Positions 46,943 through 59,448 of a stretch of 64,000 bases of DNA are shown here, piece by piece. Every line of letters begins with the position of its first letter. The stretch's first letter is position 1. A program made the position numbers and the translations under genes. The notes under the pieces are model-generated. The model was not told the DNA's origin. It made no database searches and saw nothing but the letters and a program-made list of their open reading frames with translations. The stretch lies in assembly GCA_025403435.1 (NCBI GenBank), contig CM046330.1, positions 24,429,507 to 24,493,506 of the forward strand, given 5' to 3'. Source of the DNA: Artocarpus heterophyllus. Taxonomy: Eukaryota; Streptophyta; Magnoliopsida; Rosales; Moraceae.

Positions 46943-48971
46943 TGTTAGAAAAATAGTATGCAGTGAAATTTTAAAAATTTTATATTAGAGTATTTTCCAA
47001 CACTCAAGTTTGACACACTATATGCATAAATTAACCAGATCTTACTAACCTTTGAATGCCGAAGAACTCCCGCAATTCGTGAAGAGAAGTAACATTTCAG
47101 CAGAGCCTCAACCAACTGGTCTTCTTTGCTATTCTCTATCCACGATCGGAGTGAGTGTAGGCTTACACGTACAGCTCTTCTTCTAGGTGACTCTCCTTCC
47201 AACCAATTGAGATAACACAAAGCTAGTGTTCGTGATTTGTGAACAAGAGCTCTCAAGGAATTTTTAAATTCTCACTAATAGAGTATCACTCTTAATCTCT
47301 CAATTGATTTAAATAACTTATGAGACTTACTCCCTATTTATAGAGATTGTGTCTAGGGTCAGTCCTTATTAGATTAGGTCTTAAAAATTTGAATCAGAAT
47401 CAAATTCGGATCAATATTAATGAAATCTGCGTAAAAATGTGTGATCTTTTTATCTCGCATCAGTAGGTTGATCTATCCCATCGGCAGGCCGAACTTGCCC
47501 CATCGGCAAGCTGAACTAGAGGAACGGCATGCTGAACTGCTGATAAAAAATCTCAGCGAATCTTTTAGTTTCCACTCAAGATTCTATAGGATAAAGTTTT
47601 AATTTTAATTCAAATAACCCAATAGAGACATTATCTAATTAAAACAACTTTATCTAGATAATTTCTAGGAAAATAAATGAATTCCTAACAATTCTACAAG
47701 TTTATCTTGATTTAATTTATTCAATATTAAATCAATTGATAAACAAGCAAGAATTATCTGATCCCAATAATTCAACAAGTTTATCTTGAATTAATTTTGT
47801 CACAAAATTAATTCAATCGATAAATAGATTGAATTATTGGATTCTTTCAAATTTTAACCAATCTAATAAATGTGACATAAGTCACCAATTATTGGAAAAG
47901 CACGCCGTATCGTTACAAGATGTTGTGAGCTAGCAAAGAGGACCAAATGGACTTATATAGTTCAAGCTCCCGAGAATTACGAAACCCAATATCCCAGATA
48001 TACATTTCATAATTATCAACTCCAATCCTACTCCACTAAAAGCTTAGAGCTGCACTCTTGAACTACATAGAATTACGAATCCCGTATAGCTAAGTCTCCA
48101 TGACATATCATAGTGTATCGTATCCCTATAGGATTATCCATAACCAGCTTAAGGACAAGTTCTGTCTTACCTTCTCGATTATTTTTATCTTACGTTCCAC
48201 TATCTCACAGTTGAAAACTTAGCATTCGAAGACAGTATACCATTCGGTTACACCTATGTATCCAAATGGTTGAGCGCTCTAGTTTTTCAATTACAAGATA
48301 ACGCATATAAGAGGATATCACTACTCCTAAAGCGGAGCTATGGATTCCATATCTATGAATAACAGATCTATGCTATCAAGATTCTTGCCTTTAACGTACC
48401 GACATGCATACTACTATTAAAATATGGGTATCACCCTTCAGTACATCAAAAGACACAAGTCAACACAACGGGCCCACTATTCATCTCAGGATTAAGATAC
48501 AATACAAATGATTGTCTAAAGTGAATCAATTTGCCGAGACAAAATTATTAATCCAAATTAATTCACTTTATGTCCCGATCCAATACATCGTCACCTATGA
48601 CAACGTGCCAATGTTTCTATTCATGGAGTCTACCTCCGGTGGTCAAGACAAACCATCTCTTAATAGAGTTATAGACAACATAACAATCTTTACATGAATA
48701 AAGTGCCCAATTTTATTTTTTCGATTGCGGACCATATGATTTAGACCATCACCTTAAGAATCGTGTCTTCCTATAATCTGTCCATCATATGCCCAATTCT
48801 TAAAGGTTTAGACCGACAGTTTCAGACTATTATTTGCTTAATATACATTCAACAAATATGAATGTAAAGAAGACAAGATTTGGAATATAAACAATAAATG
48901 AATTCTTTACTGATAAAAATGTCTCCAAAAACATATTACATTTTTACTCCTTAGGGTATACATGTCTAACA
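46943..48971 (-). repeat. 5' LTR of copia element 2
   Basis: Minus strand begins TGTTAGACATG (48971) and ends TTTTTCTAACA (46943), about 2,029 bp. It is collinear with 39276-41299. GC-rich palindromic modules are at about 47465-47545, much decayed (for example ATCGGCAGGCCGAAC). Confidence 0.9.
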
Positions 48972-49968
48972 TTCACGAGCTTAGAGAATGTTTATGTGAA
49001 TTTAGTAACTTTTAAAGATGTCATAAGCTTTAGAACTTGTCTGATTATCTCTCAAGGTGAAATCCTAGTTTGCATGATATTAAGGATATAATTTAGGGCC
49101 ATCTTTAGACTATTTGAGCCTTTCTTAGCCTACCCTACAACACACATTGTATCTCTAATCATCCAGTTGAGCCTTATTTTTCCTTTTCTTTGTCATCCAC
49201 AAATTATAACCTAACCATTATTTATTTCTATCCTTGTTAGACCTTCACCTATAAGCATGTTGGTTATTCCGTGACATATTTTGAATTCTATTCTTGTACA
49301 AAAGAGGTAGGGCAGTGTTGTGATACATTGTTTTGTACCATTATGTCATTGTAACCTACTATATCTATAAGTTTTCATAAAATTAAAAAAAAAAACAAAA
49401 CAAAACAAAAAAATGAATAAATGTGGGCTGATAGAAAGGGGAAAAGTTTTAGGTTTGGGGGTGTTTTATAATTGAGATGATGATTTGTGCTCATTAGAAG
49501 GTGTGTGAATAGATGAATGTGTTTATGAGTAATGAACCTCACCTGTATCCAAAAAACCTACCTTTTATTTAAGCCATACATTACAAGCTATATGAAGTAC
49601 TAACGATTCTTGGTGTTCTATTACCTATATTAGTGGAGAAAGATATAACAGACAAGCCTATGAAGCTCCAATTTCTACATCCAGAGATCTAACTTCAAAC
49701 GCTGATTTGCATAAACTAATCCTGGTCTATGGCAGCAAACCGTAATTGGTTATTCACACACACACTCAGAGGGTCTAAGTAAGACAGAGTTAGCATTTGA
49801 ATTGAATTCTATACGTTCATTATGTTTTGAAATTTTCTTGAGCTATATAAGTTGTGAAAAATGTTGAGGCCTATGAATTCATCAATTCAATACTCGTACG
49901 TCCATGTGTGTTTTTCAGTTTTTTTTCTTTTGCTTGAGGATAAACAAAATGCTAAGTTTGGAGGTATT
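48972..49968 (+). other. Gypsy 3' untranslated region and polypurine tract
   Basis: Continuation of the gypsy element after the copia insertion. No env-like frame is recognisable. It ends with AAGTTTGGAGGTATT (49954-49968), a purine-rich tract immediately before the 3' LTR. Confidence 0.6.
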
Positions 49969-49969
49969 T

Positions 49970-52254
49970 TGACAACACGTAAAATTGTACGTGTTCATAA
50001 GTTTAAAATAATTTATTTAACATTTTATGTGTTATCAAAACCTCTACTTAAGCATTTTTGTATGTCTTTAGTATTTTAGCATGTTTTCTATAAAATATGT
50101 GTAATTCTAGTTTTTTTTTGTTTAATTATGTTTTTGGTAGTTTTTAGAAACCTTTTTAAGCATCAAGTATTTTATTCTTGTAAAATATATTAATTTAGTT
50201 TTACTTTGACTTTGATTTTGATCGTTATTTATTTTTATGTCTTCAATTTTAATTAGTCTTGTGTTAAAAGTGTATTCAATGATATTTACTTATTTTTGGT
50301 AACTTTTGTATTGAAAAATAATTATATTCTTTGGGTTTGTTTGCAAGAAACACAGGCATTGGGGCGAAAACAATAGGAGAAATGAAAAGAAAAAAACAAT
50401 TAGGGCAAAAGAATTAAATTCTAGAAGATGTGGGTAGCTGCTCTTGAGCCAAAAAATGGAGCCGAGCCACTGTCGAAGCGAAGCAGAGCACCTCTCCCCA
50501 TGTGCCTGGCCCCGAAGCTGAGCTATGCAGCCAAAGCTGAGCCACGACAAGGGTGGCCCACTTCACGTGGGCTATCTAGACTCCATCCAATCCGATGTGG
50601 GTGAGTGCACGTGAACTTGCGATTCAAGCCATCCGACGTGCATGCCTTAACTTGATTCAATGGTTGTCTCTGTTCAAACTGACGTCGATTTTCTCTTTTA
50701 ATCTAGGTGTCCATTTGGTCAAAGTTCTACATACTTAACGGCTAAGATCGCGTCGTTCCATCCTCCCAAAAGCGCAAAGCACCAAATTACAAACCTAACG
50801 TACATTCCCAAGAGCTACAACATAAGGAAGAAAAGGAAAATATATATATATATATGTATGCTCTCAAAATGTTGAATTCGGCTAACTTATAGTTAACTGG
50901 TCCCTCAGTTACACGATTGCAGCCAAATCATTTAACCACTCTATCAAGATTACGGTGAGTTCATCCGCTTCTGCATGTAAAAATTTTGAAAAAAAATCAT
51001 GGGTTTGCTTGTAGAAAGGTAGCATTCCTTCGGTTTAAATCATCAGTCCTTCTATCAATTTTCATTTAGAAAGTCAATAAACACTTAGAATTTTGAGAGA
51101 AACATAGAGAGCACTAGAGAATTTTGAGAGAAACATAGAGAGCACTAGAGGAAGGAAGAGGAATCCAATGCAGTTGCTATAAGAAATTCTTAGAGATCAC
51201 CACTATTCTTCAAATTTTGTCAATCTTTGAGCCATAAATGTTTTTTTTTTTTTTTGTCTTTTTATTATTTTCAATTATGTCTAGCTAAATTTATTTTGCT
51301 TATAGGTGATTTCAAAGCCTTAGACATGATTATGTAGCTGTTTGTATGAATTATTTTTTAAGTTTTCAATTGAGATCGTTTATGTTTTACTATAATTAAT
51401 GCTTATGGTTATTTTCTTGTTAAATTTGGGTGCACAACTAAATGAGACTAGGAAATAGTCAAATGCTATGTTAGAAATCTAGATCCATAATTGTCTTGTA
51501 TTTTCAACTATTAGTAGCAAATTATGATTTACAATTGCAGGAGGCTTTTGTGTGATTGTAATATAAAACATAACCTAAGTTAAACAAACCAAGCTTGTGT
51601 ATTTATTGCTTAGATCAACTTATCTGTCTTAACATAATGCTTCCATTATATTGAATCTAGAGAGCTTGTTCTAGGTTATTTAATGGAAAGAAATATAATG
51701 AAGACGTTGTTTTGCTAAATTAAAGAAAAGAAAAGATCGGGATAGGAGAGCTGGTTGCTATTTTATGGTTTCTGATTTCAACGAAAAATTGAAAATAACT
51801 CTATGATTATTGCAAAATTATTTTCTAATGGTAAAGAATGAACTATCAACTGTTTTATCATTTTTTTTCTTACAAGTTCTTTAATTTTGTTATAATTATT
51901 CACACTTGTTACTCTAAATTGAATTTTGTTAGTTTAATTTTGTTATTTAATTTCCCATTAATTGATTTTCATATTTTTTTAATTCGTATTTTAATTATCA
52001 TTTATTTTTGTATTCTAATTTTAATTGTTTCTTTTATTTATTGAGTTTTGTTATTTTAGTTCTTTTAAGTTATTTAGTTAATTTGAAACCCCCTTTTTTA
52101 ATTCTATAAAAATAATAAATAATAATTAAAAAAAGGAAAAAATTATTAACAATAGATTAATTAAAATCAATCATTGTAGAATCGATACTTAACTCATCAT
52201 TGATATTACTTGGTACGACCACGTATACTTGCGTGTACAAGAATTAACGCATCA
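49970..52254 (+). repeat. 3' LTR of the gypsy element
   Basis: It starts TGACAACACGTAAAATTG and ends AATTAACGCATCA, keeping the canonical TG...CA that the 5' LTR has lost. GC-rich GAGCCGAGCC motifs occur at 50458-50550. A duplicated AGAGAAACATAGAGAGCACT block (about 51097-51145) is a local tandem duplication not present in the 5' LTR. It is followed by the ATTGC target duplication. Confidence 0.88.
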
Positions 52255-52259
52255 ATTGC

Positions 52260-52385
52260 TGAACTTGCAAGTTTGTAGTCTATTCAATTGTGTTAGATAG
52301 CATCATATAAAGGATCTTGAAAGTTTTAAGAAAAATTATAATACCCTAGTCTGATGCATTTTAATTGTTATTATTGAAATTTTTC
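52260..52385 (+). repeat. LTR-like repeat, right half, after the gypsy insertion
   Basis: It continues 31550-31744 and matches 55735-55830: TAGATAGCATCATATAAAGG against TATATAGCATTATGAGATGG, then GGATCTTGAAAGTTTTAAGA against GGATCTTCAAAGTTTAAGAA. It ends near CCTAGCAACCCAATAGTCAT, which may be a decayed LTR end plus primer site. Confidence 0.5.
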
Positions 52386-53435
52386 CTAGCAACCCAATAG
52401 TCATAGAATACTTAATAGATAATTAATAGGATTAGTATTATTTAAGTATGTGCAATATTTTGTAAGATTAAGCCTATGATAGGCGCTAACTTTATGTGAA
52501 GGAGAGAAAAATTTTGTGTAAAGTTCTAGTCCAAATCTAATGGCTCATAGTGCATTAAAAAAAAAAAGAAAGAAAGGAATATAGGTGTCTCATAATAAAG
52601 AGATATTGCTTTTGCAAACTTTAGAGAATTCCAAAACACTCACTTTTAGTGTTTGGGAATTCTAGAGCAACTGTAGTTGGTGTTGGGTTTGGTGCTTTTA
52701 TAGCATAGTGTTGCATTAATAAAGAGAATTTATATTTAAATTCTATTTAAATATTATGACATTTAAAGTGTTGCATTAATAAAGAGAATTTATATTTTGG
52801 TGTATATATATGTAAATGTCAAAAAGGATCCCACGCTTATAAGATTCCATAATCATGTATGTAAAGTGTTCATAATACAAGATATGATTATGTTGTATTT
52901 AATGCAAATTTCACTTACAATCAGGAGATAAAGCTACTCATTTTATCTTTCTAATGATTATGATGTTGTTTATTCCCAACTTGGTGAATGATCTTAGTTA
53001 AATAACAGTGATGTGATGATTACTGGATAGAGACATTAGTGTGTTTAGAATACATTGAACCTAAACCAAGATATAATTTAATTTATTGTGTATTCATAAC
53101 GAGAAATTAGAGCTCTATCATTATTGATCATTTTATAGATCAATCTTAATTTTGAAGTGTTGATGAACTCACATATATTTATTATGTCTTGTGATTGTCA
53201 ACATATGAGAACACTAAATCCACGATCAAAATCTTGACATATTGGAGGCACAATATTATAGGTAGCTGGGAACACTTCTCATTTATATGTAACCCACAGC
53301 TCCTTCAAGACAAAATGATGAAATCATATTCTCATGACTATTAATGTAGAGATCTTGCTAATTGATATAAGATATCAAATTTATCCAAAATCTTTGTTAA
53401 TGATGTATTCATAAAAGGTCATGTATTAGAGAATT
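52386..53435. other. Intergenic DNA, no gene seen
   Basis: Contains a short repeated block (GTGTTGCATTAATAAAGAG at 52708 and 52769, about 61 bp apart). Otherwise it is AT-rich with no recognisable coding or mobile-element signature. Confidence 0.5.
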
Positions 53436-54490
53436 AAGTGTTTACTTGATACGTTGGACTGGATTGGATTATAAAGTCAGGACTGGATAGGATTGTGTTC
53501 AATCTTGTCTTGTATTTGGTGTATTGTCGAATTGAACTAAATTAAATACAATTATTAATATTAACATTGAAATAATTATCAAATTTGTGACATTAGAATG
53601 ATAATTTTAATTAATTACGTCGAATAACGTAAAAAGCAATAAAATCATATAACATAAAAAGTCAGATAAAAAAGAATTATTTTCATATATATATATATAT
53701 TTTTTTTTTCTTTGATTTTTTTTCTCTCTCCATCCTCCTTCTCTCATTTTCTCAATTTCCTTTCTCTCTCTACTGTAAATGACAAACAAAAAACCCAACA
53801 AAAAAAGAAAGAAGCCCCCTCACCAGCGAACCCCCCATCACACCTTCTCCACGCTATTGTCCCCCTATACCAGACCCCTCTTCCCTCATTCTCACCCTAC
53901 TGAAGAGGGGGCTGCATCTCTCTTTTCCCTATTCAAGAGCTCTATTATTATTTTTTTTAGGAACAAAAGCTCCATTCTAGTGTGTCTCTCTACATATATA
54001 TATTTGATATAAAGCATTTTCTAAGTAGAACAAATATCTTCATTATGTTCTAGTGGGAATGGCCAATACTGAGGGTAAGACCATGATTAATAGTAATGGT
54101 GGTAATTAATGTTCTAGGCAAACAACTTGTGGGGGAGGGGATGGTGGGTCATTGATAGCCATTTTATGGTGGGTTTTGAAGATTAGGTAAATGCAAGTAA
54201 AATAATGCTATGATTTTTAGGAATGAAAATCGCTTTAGGTTGTGCTTAATAATAGATATTTGACAAGATTTCAAGTGAGGCGTTTTGCATTAAAAGGGAT
54301 AGAGGAATGGGTTGAGTTTCACGTTGGTGGGAACAGCGGCTGAGCTTTGTAGGGAAAGTTGTCAGGCAGGACACGATACTAGTCAATGGTTAGGTGTGGT
54401 CCGACGAAGATCTGGTAGGGGTGCTAGCATGATGGAAATCTAATGGAAGCAAGTTCCAAAAATGGCAGGCCACTTGCTGGAGGGGACTTG
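53436..54490. other. MITE-like end, microsatellite and CT-rich leader-like DNA
   Basis: 53445-53520 carries ACGTTGGACTGGATTGGATT-type sequence suggestive of a MITE end. 53685-53700 is an (AT)n run. 53700-53775 is CT-rich and continues into a C-rich stretch to about 53900. It resembles a leader like those of the CACTA-type regions, but no gene follows. The overlapping open frames at 53712-54012 are low-complexity. Confidence 0.4.
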
Positions 54491-54494
54491 GTTG

Positions 54495-54690
54495 GACAAA
54501 TTCTTCTAATATGATGCAATGGGATAAATAATCCCATGGTTTTTTGAGGGATTATTGATCCCATGATAATAAGACTATTTTAGGTCTTAGGATAAATTAT
54601 TCTATCTAAATTCACCACCAAATGCAAGACTAGGATAAATAATCCTTATCCTAGTCCTAATCCCACGTAACAAACTTGGTCTAATGGAAC
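54495..54690. mobile_element. Possible MITE with GGATAAATAATCC-type internal palindromes
   Basis: GGGATAAATAATCCCATGG (54520) and inverted relatives GGGATTATTGATCCCATG (54559) and GGATAAATAATCCTTATCC (54632). The right side ends ACGTAACAAACTTGG, a pattern common at MITE ends. Boundaries are uncertain. Confidence 0.35.
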
Positions 54691-54699
54691 TCATAGACA

Positions 54700-55499
54700 A
54701 AAAAGTACTTGGAGAGGTTGTATGGAAGATTATAAACCTACCTATTGTTATAAAATATTATTGTGGAGAGTATTATCACATATTAATGGTTATGTTAGTG
54801 GACGGCCTTATTGTCAGCATTTAACATTGAAGGTTCTATATAATTAATACATGTAACTTAAGAGTTAAACTTTGGTTTCCGATAGTAGGGCAAATTGAAG
54901 TTAATAATTATTACTAATTATTGAAGCTTAAACTATATATATTCATTAGGTCCCTTTACTCTCCATAACATTCTTTTATATAGGTCAATAGAAATTTCTT
55001 AGATCATTTGTAATCAATAGGGTTGAATTGAAAATTCACACAATGCATTGTCCATACTGCTAGTGGCACCAACTTTTCTACTCTGAGAATATATGTGGCT
55101 GTTCTCATGATTAGATAATGTAATTATGTCACGTGATTTTCATACGATATAGTTATTATCAAAGTGTAGAAAAATGTCTATTTTTTAAATATCTATTTTA
55201 CGATTAAAATTGATATTGTACATAATTATTTATTTTATCATATGTAACAAATAATTGAGAAATCATAGACAATATTTATTTGAAAAGTTAAAAATAAATA
55301 ATATCACAATTTAAACCAAAACTGGATCTCAGATAGATATTAGATGGATTCAAGATTATATGGACAATGGTAGTTATGACACACGTATCATGCTATTATT
55401 GGTGGGATGACAATCACGCCCAACCACCCTAAGGTGGGCGTGATGGACTAGATGTTGCTCCTATCTCTTAACACCAGTATAGCTATAAGTATACCTTAG
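54700..55499. other. Intergenic DNA, no gene seen
   Basis: AT-rich non-coding DNA. A GC-rich palindrome, CACGCCCAACCACCC / GGTGGGCGTG, lies at about 55413-55440. Confidence 0.45.
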
Positions 55500-55830
55500 A
55501 GTTTCTGTTTTTGTAGTCTTTTATCTTGCCTTCATCTAGAATTCTTATTGCTCTCCCCTTCAAAACTTTTGAGAACCTCTTTCGAGAAGGATCTGAAGGG
55601 GATATAGAAATTTCTCAAGAAGTCTCATCGGTGCCCACACACTAGTTGGTTCAAAATAAGGAGAATAGCAAGGACTTGGAGGTTTTGAAATGCCTGATAA
55701 TCCAGAGCCTTTTTCAAAACATAAGTTCAAGTTTTATTTAATTATTGTATATAGCATTATGAGATGGATCTTCAAAGTTTAAGAAATTTTTTAAAATTCT
55801 ATTCCGTTGTGTTTTCATGTTTTTAACTAA
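55500..55830 (+). repeat. LTR-like repeat, second copy (uninterrupted)
   Basis: Corresponds to 31550-31744 plus 52260-52385, without the gypsy insertion between CCAGAGC and the following stretch. It ends near CCAACAATTGGAAGGAG, which resembles a copia LTR end (CCAACA) followed by the start of a Met-tRNA primer site (ATTGG). No gag or pol follows. Confidence 0.5.
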
Positions 55831-56899
55831 AATCTTTTTAGGGAAAACCAACAATTGGAAGGAGTAACAGTGTCAAATTCATAACATAGGGACTAATAGT
55901 GCTAACAAATTAAAAGTTTAGGAATCTGAATATCCAAATCGTTACTAAAAATTTGTTAGTCCACTACTATTATTTGACGATGGCTTCTTAGAAACTGTCA
56001 TGATAGAGGGTAAAAAACATGATACAGACAAAAACATGAGAACTATTATCGAATCTAGAAATTTCATTGTTTGTTTCAAAAGCAATCATTGTATATCAAC
56101 ATACGACAACAGTTATTCTGGTTTTTTTATTTCTTTTTATATAAATACGTTCCATGATTGTTTCTATGAGAAACGATTGTTGAAGAAGTTCATCATATTA
56201 TTTTTTTTCTTTTTTAACCACTTTAAATAGGTTTTTATAGAAAAAAAATTGTGGAAGATCCCTGTAAAACCACACCTGATCACCACCTAATTCAGCAAAG
56301 AAAGCAAAAAAAAAAAAACTCCAAAAGTAGCACAAACCTCCAAATACCGATATTCCATAGGCGTTCCATGTCTCCATCCCTCTTTGTCTTATTGTTTATA
56401 AGTGATTCAATTGCATATTTACAGTTTTTGATATTGTTGATTATGTTTTTAGTTTGTTTAACCTTTTATATGGATTTATAGGTATGACTTGGAGCTGAAA
56501 TTTTTAGATTTATGGATTTGACCATATTTATTTTTTCACATGTTAATTAATTAGTAGATGATTATTAGTTTATGATGGGTTACTTGAAATTTGTGTGTGA
56601 AATTGATTATAATTAAAATTATATGATTTGTATTTTGTAAAGCTTAATTAAATTTAATATTTTGATTTAGGACTTATAAAATAGATAGGAAATAAATTTG
56701 AGATAATAGATTGACTAAACGATACACTAGTATGGAAGAATTTTAGTTACTTTCTAAAACTTATGCCTAAGGTGATATTCACTGTCCTTGTGTTTGACAT
56801 GGAAATTATAGATCTCACTCAATTGGAATTATTAGAGGACATTTATTTTGATATGGGACTATTTATTGTTACAAAACATGGGATTTACTTATTGAGCTT

Positions 56900-59448
56900 C
56901 TTTTCAATCCAACTTCAAATAGTAAAGGAAATGAACTATCTGGTGAGGATAATATAGGTGATAATATGTTTGACATGGTAATTGATTTGGAGGAATACTT
57001 TTTATACCGTCTAAAGTTATTTAAGACAATAATGAATGATGCTGAAACACCTGTATATGATAGACATACAAAATTCATAAAATTGTCCACTTTAGTTAGG
57101 TTATAGAATTTGAAGATATTAAGGGTGAACAAATTCTACTTTCACAAATCGTTTAGAATTTTAAGAGAGCTTTTACCAACGGATAATAAAACATCGGCTA
57201 GTATGTATAAGATGAAGAAGACTTTGAGCACTTTGGGATTAAAAAATAAAAAATACATGCTTGTGAAAATGATTGCGCCCTTTCTAGGAAGGAGAATAAG
57301 GACTTGAATGAATGCCTGGTTTGTAAAGAGTCAAGATGGAAGAAAGGGAATGAGTCATCTAACAATAAGAAATGAGTGCCAAAAAAAGTGTTGTAGCATA
57401 TTCCACCAATACTATGTTTAAAGTGTTTATTTGAAAATATGGAGCATGCCAAGATTTTGACTTGATATCATAAAAAATAGGTCGATGATAGTATGCTTAG
57501 ACATCTGGTAGATTTACCATAATGGAAGACTTTTGATGTTGATCATCTTGAGTTTAGCATGGAACTAAGAAATATAAACCCACATAGTAACATAAGTAGT
57601 AGGCATAGTACTTATCTCGTAATACTTGTCAATTACAATCTCTCTCCAAAAAAGTGCATAAAGTGGGAGTTCTAGATGTTGACTTTATTGATTTCATAAT
57701 CTCAACAACCAGGGAATGATGTTGATGTGTACTTGCCACCATTAATTGATGACCTAAAGAGCTCGTGGGAAAATAGGATTAAAGTTAGAGATGCTTGCCA
57801 AGAAGAGACGTTCACATTTGTGCAATGTTGATATAGACAATTAATGATTTTCCTACATAGGGAAATCTATCCAGTTATTTAGTGAAGAGTTTTATTGATT
57901 GTCCTGTTTGTATGAAGAAAACATCTTACAAGCGGTTGAAGAATGGTAATAAAATTGTTTTTCTTGGCCAAAGAAGATGGTTTCCAAGAAATCATCATTA
58001 AAGCAAACAAAGTAAAGCTTTTGATGGAACATAGAAGAAAGATACCCTCCTCGGCCTTTTATGGGTGAACAAATATTTGAATGGTAAAAGATGTTGAAGC
58101 AATATTCAAGAAAAGAAAGCAAGTTAAGGACTAGCCACTGATAGATGAACCTTAGAAAAAGAGATCAATCTTCTACAAATTTCTATATTGGAAGACAATT
58201 TTTTGTTGTTCATTTCGTGGATGTTATCCATATTGAGAATTACATTTGTGAATCGATAGTCAGCAAGTTGCTTAATATTCTAGGCTAGAATAAAGATAGT
58301 GAAAAAGTAGCGTTGGATTTCATAGAGATAGAGTTTAGGCCTAATTTATTTCTTGAGAAAATGGTGAACCATACTTACTTACTTTCGATGAAGCATAGGT
58401 TATCACAAAGGGAAAAGATAAAGCTTTATGAATGGCTTGCTTTGTTGAAAATGTCTTACAGCTATTCTTCAAAATTTAAAAAGTTGAAGTCGATAAAGGA
58501 TTTTAACTTATTGGCATGAAAATACATGATTGTCATCTACTAATACAAAATTACTACCACTTGCATTGCAAAGAGTTCTAGCAAAGGATATGAGATTTGC
58601 AATTACTAAGTTGTGCTTGTTCATTAATTCAATATACTCCAAGGTAATTTATCCACTTATGTTAGGTTATTATAATTGGAGTTGGTATAAACCTTGTGTA
58701 TGCTTAAGAAGTATTTTCCACTGTCCTTTTTTGACATCATGATATATCTATCAGTTCACTTAGGTTGTGAAGTTAAGTTACATGGGCTGGTGTATTTGAG
58801 ATGGATATAACATTTTAAAAAGATATATGAAGGTTTTGAAATGTTATGTAAAGAAACAAAATAGGCCGGAGAGATATATTATAGAAAGTTACATAGTGGA
58901 AGAATCAATCGAATCTTGCCTGGTGTAATTGTCGAATACAGTAGCATTAATGGTTACTAAATACAATAATCATTTAACCTAAATAACTATTTATTGGCAA
59001 CCTTTTACCAATAAATCGAGAGAAATAAGAGCAAGCTTGTCTTTATGTCTTTACAATGCTAATGAAGTGGAGCCTTTTATAGAGGTTTACATAAAGGAAT
59101 TAAGAGATGCAAATCTAGAGCTTTATTCCAAGTATCCTTATCACAAGATTTAATGAATCTAGCTAACTGATTGTCGTCGATAGTGACAAGGTATACATCA
59201 TATTCCAAAATAGCTCATACTTTCTATACCCATGAAAGAGATGAGAAGCATCCTATCCAAAATAGCGGTGTGATTCTCTATACTGAGGCTATGCATATTT
59301 CCTCCGCAAAGGATAAGAGTCCTATATGTAGGACCATGAACTACTTTGGTTTTGTTGACAATATTTGAGAACTTAATTATTGTGGATTGTGAATAGAATT
59401 TATGGGTGCAAGTGACCCAATAATAACTATGTTAAGATTGATAATGAC
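56900..59448 (+). pseudogene. TNP2-type CACTA transposase, main part, degraded
   Basis: Translation in shifting frames gives the TNP2 order. An N-terminal block is at 57100-57240 (FRILRELLPTDNK, ASMYKMKKTLSTLGLKNKK). A Cys-containing block follows in another frame (NECLVCKESRWKK, about 57307-57345), then GNDVDVYLPPLIDDLK (57715). Next come SFIDCPVCMKKTSYKRLKNG (57887) and LGQRRWFPRNHH. Then ALDFIEIEFRPNLFLEKM (58312), REKIKLYEWLALLKMSYSYS (58410), LPLALQRVLAKDMRFAITKL (58548), and SGVILYTEAMHISSAKDKSP (59266) to MNYFGFVDNI (59336). Stops and frameshifts separate most blocks. The protein would bind and cut CACTA ends. The sequence resumes at 62251. Confidence 0.88.

Larger units (their letters stand above)
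39276..48971 (-). mobile_element. Ty1-copia element 2 (2-kb-LTR family), nested in the gypsy element
   Basis: Same family as 20551-30082 but inverted. On the minus strand: 5' LTR 48971-46943, primer site 46940-46929, leader, gag-pol 45230-41314, polypurine tract about 41312-41300, 3' LTR 41299-39276. It is flanked by TTTAC (39271-39275) and TTCAC (48972-48976), a 5-bp duplication with one later change. It lies inside the 3' untranslated region of the gypsy element, so it inserted after that element. Its LTRs differ more from each other than those of element 1 by eye, suggesting an older insertion. Confidence 0.93.
31750..52254 (+). mobile_element. Athila-like Ty3-gypsy element, interrupted by a copia element
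   Basis: LTRs at 31750-33963 and 49970-52254, an Asp-tRNA-type primer site, gag, then pol in gypsy order (protease, RT, RNase H, integrase), and a polypurine tract. It is flanked by a perfect 5-bp duplication ATTGC (31745-31749 and 52255-52259). Gag sequence and Asp-tRNA priming indicate the Athila lineage. Without the nested copia element (39276-48971) and its duplication it is about 10.8 kb, a normal Athila length. All open frames are broken. No env-like frame is recognisable in the roughly 1.6 kb after integrase. Confidence 0.9.

Noticed and set aside
48972..49968. Possible env-like frame after gypsy integrase
   Set aside because: Searched because some Athila elements carry an env-like gene, but only short unrelated frames are present and none has a signal peptide plus membrane segment that I can support.
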